A stretch of 64,000 bases of DNA from Taxawa tesnikishii (nom. ined.) (taxonomy: Eukaryota; Ascomycota; Dothideomycetes; Dothideales). This document shows positions 59,172 through 64,000 of this stretch, in pieces; the stretch's first letter is position 1; the number at the start of each line of letters is the position of its first letter. Under the pieces are notes generated by a model. It did no database searches and was not told the DNA's origin. It was given only the letters and a program-made list of their open reading frames with translations. The stretch lies in contig JAPDRO010000006.1 of the NCBI GenBank assembly GCA_030247885.1, positions 1,116,001 through 1,180,000 of the forward strand, written 5' to 3'. The translations under genes were made by a program, and so were the position numbers.

Positions 59172-59825
59172 GTTGTATAATGGTATGGAAATGGAAATTT
59201 GAGGCAATGGAGGGGACTTTGGCGGCGGGCAGCAATTCTCTGGTGCGGAATCTTGGCGGTAATGTTTATAATGATAAGTCAAGCTCGTTTCTACACATGG
59301 CTTCACATCCTCGCATCACTAAAACTTGGCTGCTCTTAGAAGGGATATCGAACATCGAGGCTGTACAAGGAGAATAACCCTCGGACTGAATGCATGCGGA
59401 AGACTGTTGTAATATGGTTGTTGCCCTACGATAGCAGTTGTCCAACCACAGAATATCGTTTACCATCCCTTTAACGAGTGTGAGAGCCCTCGCTTGCTAA
59501 TGAAAGGAGCGTGAGGCGTAGTGCCACGAGCAAGCGGTTCTACCTTTTGCATGTGAGATTGGCGACAACATCACCTGCCATTCTTCGTTCTTTCATCGTC
59601 GAGCAACACTCGAATCCTTTGTTGCTCCCTCGACTTCAGTACGAAACTGATCCAGCAGCATGCAAAGAACCTGTTGATTTGCTAACCCTTGCTCTCACAC
59701 CACCTGAGTTCCTTTGAGACCTCATCTTTCCGTTCAGCCTTTTGCTTTGCCCCCACGGCTAGCTCTTGCATACATCATGGGGTTTGATATCAACTGGATG
59801 AGGTCGCGCCGCAGAAAACTTATAC
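59172..59825. other. Divergent upstream region, eIF3d and unknown gene
   Basis: 654 bases. No motif assigned and no coding region seen. Confidence 0.5.
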
Positions 59826-61403
59826 ATGGAGTTGCTTGTGCATGCCTCAGCGCCCAGCTCGCGGAGAAACGATGAGAAATACAAAGCCCAGGCTCGAGCT
59901 TATGCTTCTTTCGAGCCTGCAACTGGAATCCAACCATTACACGTCGAACATCAACCTCGGGCCAAAGTCTTAGTGGGACCATCGAGGACTATAGGTCTTC
60001 CAGATGTGCAGACTGAGCTCCATCTCGGGCACAGTCTTCCGGTTTTTGTTGAGGATACTCAACTTGCGATCACTGCTTTGGAGTCTCAACTTATTACTTC
60101 CTCGCTAGGAAGACTTACATATTCGGCCCAGTACGAACAGGAACAGTCTTTGTGCACGCCAGAGAAGCTCACCGGCCATGCTTCAACCCAAGGCCAAGGA
60201 TCAGAGCATGATGCCTTACCCTTTGCGAGGGTTCGTGACAGTACTTCCCAATCCGCGCATCAGATGTCCCCTCGTGGCGATAGCAACGGACCATCTCCCT
60301 TTGTTCGCATACAAGAGGGTACGCGACTTGCCATTGGATATGTCGGAACCCCCAACCAACAAGGCGGAGGCGGCGAGGGTCACAGCTCTCCGTTACGCAA
60401 GCGTCTGAGAAGCTCATCATCCCAGCCCGAAAGACACAGCTCCTCTTGGGAAGGAGACGATATTCCGTCACAATTACCGAGTACTTACTCATTGAGTGAC
60501 ATCACATCCAAGAACTCGAACGGGAGAGACACACACCTGCCCTTTTCATCGCCAGTTGCCTCCAACCATCGGTTAGAACCAACTGGTGGTGATATCGCCC
60601 GGACCTCGACACAAGGCTCTTGGGCTCCGAGTGCGCAAAGGCCAAACCAGCACCATCCAACTGAAGCTTCACAATATGAACTCGATCAGACGACCCGACG
60701 GGAAACTCAAGATCGCAGCGACCACGGGGAAACAGCTCACACGACAGCTACACCAACAACAGCCGTCGCATCTCCCCGGCCGCAACAAGCCGCTCCACTT
60801 CCACAACCCAGATATCCCTCAGTCCCTACCTCAGCCAACCCACAACCTCCACAGCCCTCTCACCCACCCCTTCCACCGCCACTCTCCAAGCCTTCTCCGC
60901 CCTCCCCTATAGTCACGCCACCCACGCCACCGACCAGCATCCAGCCCTTCCGTACACACGTCACGCCCTCACTGAACATCCTCATGAACAACGCCGACCT
61001 GACCGACCGCTACAAACCGCAGTCGATTACGCGGGAACCGCGGGTCTCGGAGCGAGGGCACTGGCTCGTGGATCCGTCATCCTGGGCGCCGGGGCTGCAG
61101 GTCGAGTTCTGGCAGTTCTTGGAGCGTATGGTCGGGCAGGGGAATGCCGGGTGGGGAGTTTGGTGCGCTCGGGAGAACGCTCGAGAGGAGGCCGTCGAGG
61201 GAGGGTTAGAAGACGGGGGCCGCAGTGGGGGTGGCAGAGGGTCAGAGCAGGCGTCAGGAGGGCTGGGAGTGGTGAAGGTGTTTTGCTGGGGAGAGGTTGT
61301 GAGGCACGTTTATCTGATGCTTTATGTGGCGAGCAAGAGCAAGATCAGAAAAACAAAGGCGCAATGGCGGGATGCGGAGGAGGAAGTCGTGGTGCAGATG
61401 TAA
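59826..61403 (+). CDS. Unknown protein with conserved-looking C-terminal domain
   Basis: Single exon, 525 residues, ATG start. The first 370 residues are Ser/Pro/Gln-rich and probably disordered, with Pro-rich tracts (HPPLPPPLSKPSPPSP) that could bind SH3 or WW domains. The last about 140 residues look folded: TPSLNILMNNADLTDRYKPQ, RGHWLVDPSSWAPGLQVEFW, GQGNAGWGVWCARE, VKVFCWGEVVRHVYLMLYVA and AQWRDAEEEVVVQM. Trp-rich and ending at the domain edge. I recall similar tails in uncharacterised ascomycete proteins but cannot name a family. Ends 130 bases from the convergent glutaredoxin gene. Confidence 0.75.
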   Translation: MELLVHASAPSSRRNDEKYKAQARAYASFEPATGIQPLHVEHQPRAKVLVGPSRTIGLPDVQTELHLGHSLPVFVEDTQLAITALESQLITSSLGRLTYSAQYEQEQSLCTPEKLTGHASTQGQGSEHDALPFARVRDSTSQSAHQMSPRGDSNGPSPFVRIQEGTRLAIGYVGTPNQQGGGGEGHSSPLRKRLRSSSSQPERHSSSWEGDDIPSQLPSTYSLSDITSKNSNGRDTHLPFSSPVASNHRLEPTGGDIARTSTQGSWAPSAQRPNQHHPTEASQYELDQTTRRETQDRSDHGETAHTTATPTTAVASPRPQQAAPLPQPRYPSVPTSANPQPPQPSHPPLPPPLSKPSPPSPIVTPPTPPTSIQPFRTHVTPSLNILMNNADLTDRYKPQSITREPRVSERGHWLVDPSSWAPGLQVEFWQFLERMVGQGNAGWGVWCARENAREEAVEGGLEDGGRSGGGRGSEQASGGLGVVKVFCWGEVVRHVYLMLYVASKSKIRKTKAQWRDAEEEVVVQM

Positions 61404-61532
61404 GATCTTGCGTCGTTGAAACATTCGGTATATCCATTTCGTCTATTGGGTAGATTGTATGAAGGGGACCATCGAGTTCATCAATTCCGCTCGTATGGAT
61501 AGGTGCAGCTACGATTCTATGGTCTTGTTCGT

Positions 61533-62557
61533 TCATGCCGCTGGTCCGCCCTTCGCGCCTACGGAGTAGTCCCTAAGGAACTCCGGGTCGTTTTCGAATT
61601 CCTCCTTCAACTGGTTTGACACGTTAGCCGACCATTCCAGATTCTAAAGCATGGAGAAGAACTTACGATGTCCAAACCTCCCACAAGCTCTCCTCCCACA
61701 TAAACTTGTGGGAATGTCGGCCAGTCAGAGAATTCCTTGAGGCCCTGCCTGACCTCATCGTCGGCCAGGATGTTGAAGAAACCGTACCTGATGCCCTTCT
61801 CGCGCAGTATGCTGACAGTCTGCCTGCTGAACCCACACTGTGGTGCCGAAGGCGTGCCCTTCATGAACAACATAACCGGTGCAGCCTTGACGAGCTCGCC
61901 CAGACGCTGATTGAGCTCCTCCTTCGCCTGAGGGTTCGCCTCGCCTGACGAGTAATCCGGCGCAGTGGCCGGGTCACCCGAACCAGGCGTATAGCCGGAC
62001 AGGTTCTTTGCGCCAGAGCCGTTCGTCTGCGCATCCCCGCCCGTATGATCCAGGTTCTCGGTGCCCATGGGTTTTGTGACCTTCTGCGCGGGCGGCAAAC
62101 CGAAGCTTCCGGGGTTGCTGTCCGCCTTGCCCGCGTGCTTCTCAATCGTGTTCCTCACCTTGGCCGCGTCGCCGCCGCTGATCGTCTCGACCACCTGTCC
62201 GTCTCTTTCCAACACGATGTAGGGGACTTGTGTGACGTCGTACTTCTCACTGATTTCGCTCACTTCCTCGGCGTCTATGCTGAAGAATCCAATTTTGGGC
62301 GGTGTGCTGACTTGGTACGTGCTGGCGAGGGTGGATAGGATGGTGGACATTTGCTTGCAGGGTTCGGCCCATGGTGCGTGGAAGTAGAGGACGAGGAGTG
62401 CGCCGGATGGGAAGGAGGAGGCGTGGTATGAGAAGTCGGCTTCGGTGGGGATGTCGGTTACGGTGTGATGGGATTGATTCAAGGGGTTCTTGGAGGAGTT
62501 GTCCTGGGCTACGCTGCCTGGGTTGAACTCGGAGAGTGGCTGGGTTGAGCTTTCCAT
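61533..62557 (-). CDS. Monothiol glutaredoxin Grx3/Grx4 (thioredoxin-glutaredoxin fusion)
   Basis: Multidomain monothiol glutaredoxin that binds a [2Fe-2S] cluster with glutathione and reports iron status to fungal GATA/CCAAT-type regulators. Exons are 61667-62557 and 61533-61610, total 969 bases (322 residues). The thioredoxin-like domain has the altered site WAEPCKQM (single Cys) after LVLYFHAP and the cis-Pro block VPYIVLERDGQ. A Gly/Ser linker leads to the glutaredoxin domain: VMLFMKGTPSAPQCGFSRQT with the CGFS active site, WPTFPQVYVGGELVGGLDI and LKEEFENDP. Only one Grx domain, as in yeast Grx3/4. ATG at 62555-62557 chosen; upstream in-frame codons are not ATG. No frame breaks. Confidence 0.95.
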
Positions 62558-62987
62558 GGTGGTGGGGCAAGCGCTGTGCGGTATGGTGTCGGATGTCGGT
62601 GGACAGGGTTTCCTGGGGATGGTGTTGTTCTTGTATAGGCGCGGGTGCTTATCAGGAGACTGACGTGTAGCCGATTGTCGCGCAAAGCAAAGAAGTGTTG
62701 TGGTGGTGTGTGGAACAGTACAAGATAACTGAGTAAAGTAAAGTAAAGTCAAGACATGTGAGCCACTTCCTCGGACCCTCCCACCGATTTCTCATCCGCC
62801 CGCAAATGACGAAACTTCGGCAACCAGTGTCCGGCAAGGCTTTACCCGATTGCACAAGTCGAAAATCTAATCTAGCCGATCGCGAAGATCTGATCTAGAG
62901 AAACTCAGAAAACTTCAGAGGGTCCAGCTTGGGAGGACCGCTCCAGCACCCCGACAAACATACCACACCCGACCGCCTTATCACAAA
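62558..62987. promoter_or_regulatory. Divergent promoter of Grx3/4 and Rpf2
   Basis: 430 bases between divergent starts. A repeated AAGTA tract (GTAAAGTAAAGTAAAG) lies at about 62733-62749 and a near-palindromic ATCTGATCTAGAGAAACTC stretch at 62889. No GATA-type regulatory claim is made. Confidence 0.5.
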
Positions 62988-64000
62988 ATGCTTCCGTTGA
63001 AACAAATGTAAGTAGTCTTGTACTGCTCTAGTTGGTCCGGGCACTCACTGGCCTCCAACAGCAAACCGCGCAATGCGCGCTCCAAGCGCGCCCTCCAGAA
63101 GAAGGCGCCGCAAACCGTCGAGAATGACAAGATGACCCTCTTCCTTCGCTACACCTCCTGTTCCGAAATCACACAGCTCTGCATGGCCGACTTCCACTCC
63201 CTCAAGCGCCCACTCGCCATCAAGTTCAGCAAGAAGAATGACATCCACCCGTTTGAGGACGCCTCTTCTTTCGAGTTCTTCGCGGAAAAGAACGACACTA
63301 GTCTCATGGTCTACGGCAGCCACAGTAAGAAGCGTCCGCACTGCATCACGCTCGCTCGCATGTTCGACTATAAGCTCTTGGATATGATCGAGTTGCTCAT
63401 CGACCCCGACACGCTGCGCACGCTGAACCAATTCAAGAACGCCAAGGCGGCCGTGGGCTTGAAGCCTCTGATATCGTTCTCCGGATCCGCATTTGAGAGC
63501 CCGACACCGAATGCGTACACCCTGGCGAAGTCCATGTTCCTGGACTTGTTCAAGGGAGGCGACGCCACTGGTGTGGATGTCGAGGGTCTGCAGTACATGA
63601 TTCACATCAGCGTGGGGGAGGAGGTTGGGGGCGAGCCAGCGCCAAAGATACACTTCAGGACCTATTTGATCAAGACGAAGAAGAGCGGACAGAGTCTGCC
63701 GCGCGTGGAGGTCGAGGAGATGGGACCTAGGATCGACTTCCGTGTGGGAAGGACAAAGGAGGCGGAGGAGGATATGATGAAGGACGCGCTCAAGAAGCCC
63801 AAGAACCTCGAGGTAATGGTTCCCATATGTTGGATAGGAAGCATGGAACTGACACTCGGACAGCCAAAGCAGAAGAAGAACATCGAGACCGACGTCATCG
63901 GCGATAAGGTCGGTCGCGTGCACCTCGGCAAGCAAGACCTCGGTCAGCTCCAAACCCGCAAGATGAAGGGCTTGAAGAGAAGCCGAGGCGGAGACGACGA
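62988..64000 (+). CDS. rpf2: Ribosome biogenesis protein Rpf2 (Brix domain), 3' end beyond window
   Basis: Brix-domain protein that with Rrs1 brings the 5S RNP to pre-60S particles in the nucleolus. Exons are 62988-63007, 63062-63812 and 63864 to beyond 64000. The tiny first exon (MLPLKQI) splices to KPRNARSKRALQKKAP. Brix blocks: MTLFLRYTSCSEITQLCMAD, FSKKNDIHPFEDASSFEFFA, SLMVYGSHSKKRPHCITLAR, FDYKLLDMIELLI, LKPLISFSGSAFESPTPN and FLDLFKGGDATGVDVEGLQY. The C-terminal part is Lys-rich (KKPKNLE; KMKGLKRSRGGDD). The window ends just before the expected stop. Phases of exons 1 and 2 agree and no frame break is seen. Confidence 0.95.

Noticed and set aside
1-64000. CRISPR array, bacterial operon or integrated prophage-like region
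   Set aside because: No spaced direct repeats, no ribosome-binding-site-led gene strings, and introns throughout.
1-64000. 5S rRNA gene or telomeric repeats
   Set aside because: No 5S core motif or TTAGGG array was seen by eye on either strand.

Overview
The window is nuclear DNA of a filamentous ascomycete (Pezizomycotina). I favour Dothideomycetes, but only by inference. The evidence is many short GT-AG introns of about 50-70 bases, a moderately GC-rich compact gene layout, fungal-type proteins (HSE1, Yos9, monothiol Grx3/4, MEMO, DUF2231, GPI-anchored Ser/Thr-rich proteins, a NACHT-TPR protein) and a nuclear tRNA-Val gene with an intron. Nothing bacterial, organellar or CRISPR-like was seen.

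Layout. 0.1-10.8 kb is a dense housekeeping block: cytochrome b5 (+), HSE1/STAM (-), mitochondrial aspartyl-tRNA synthetase (-), AP180/YAP1801 clathrin adaptor (+), NudC-like CS protein (+). 11.5-16.4 kb holds a large GPI-type Ser/Thr-rich surface protein and an unresolved stretch. 16.4-23.3 kb is one giant NACHT-TPR (NLR-like) gene. 23.3-26.5 kb has a small Cys-rich protein and MEMO, bracketed by two copies of a MITE-like element. 27.2-40.8 kb is an accessory-looking stretch with FAD monooxygenase, P450, NmrA-like and arylsulfotransferase-like genes separated by 2-3 kb gene-poor gaps. 42-50 kb holds a DUF2231 membrane protein, an unusual tRNA-Val and two orphan genes in a gene-poor region. 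50.5-64 kb returns to housekeeping: DnaJ/Sis1, a C2H2-like protein, Yos9, eIF3d, an unknown conserved protein, Grx3/4 and Rpf2 (cut by the right edge).

Working together. HSE1 (ESCRT-0) and AP180 act in endocytic sorting. DnaJ and Yos9 act in protein folding and ER quality control. eIF3d, Rpf2, mitochondrial AspRS and tRNA-Val serve translation. Grx3/4 handles Fe-S and iron sensing. No operon-like logic applies.

Two observations dominate. (1) Fifteen apparent single-base deletions in twelve otherwise intact genes, almost all at C/G (less often A/T) homopolymers, are all restored by adding one base of the run. This is best explained as homopolymer under-calling in the assembly, and several C-termini (Yos9 RDEL, GPI tail, NACHT C-terminus) only appear once it is recognised. 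(2) A tRNA-Val(UAC) gene carries, besides the normal intron after position 37, a 52-nt insertion in the D-loop/A-box with spliceosomal-intron features (GT...CTAAC...AG).
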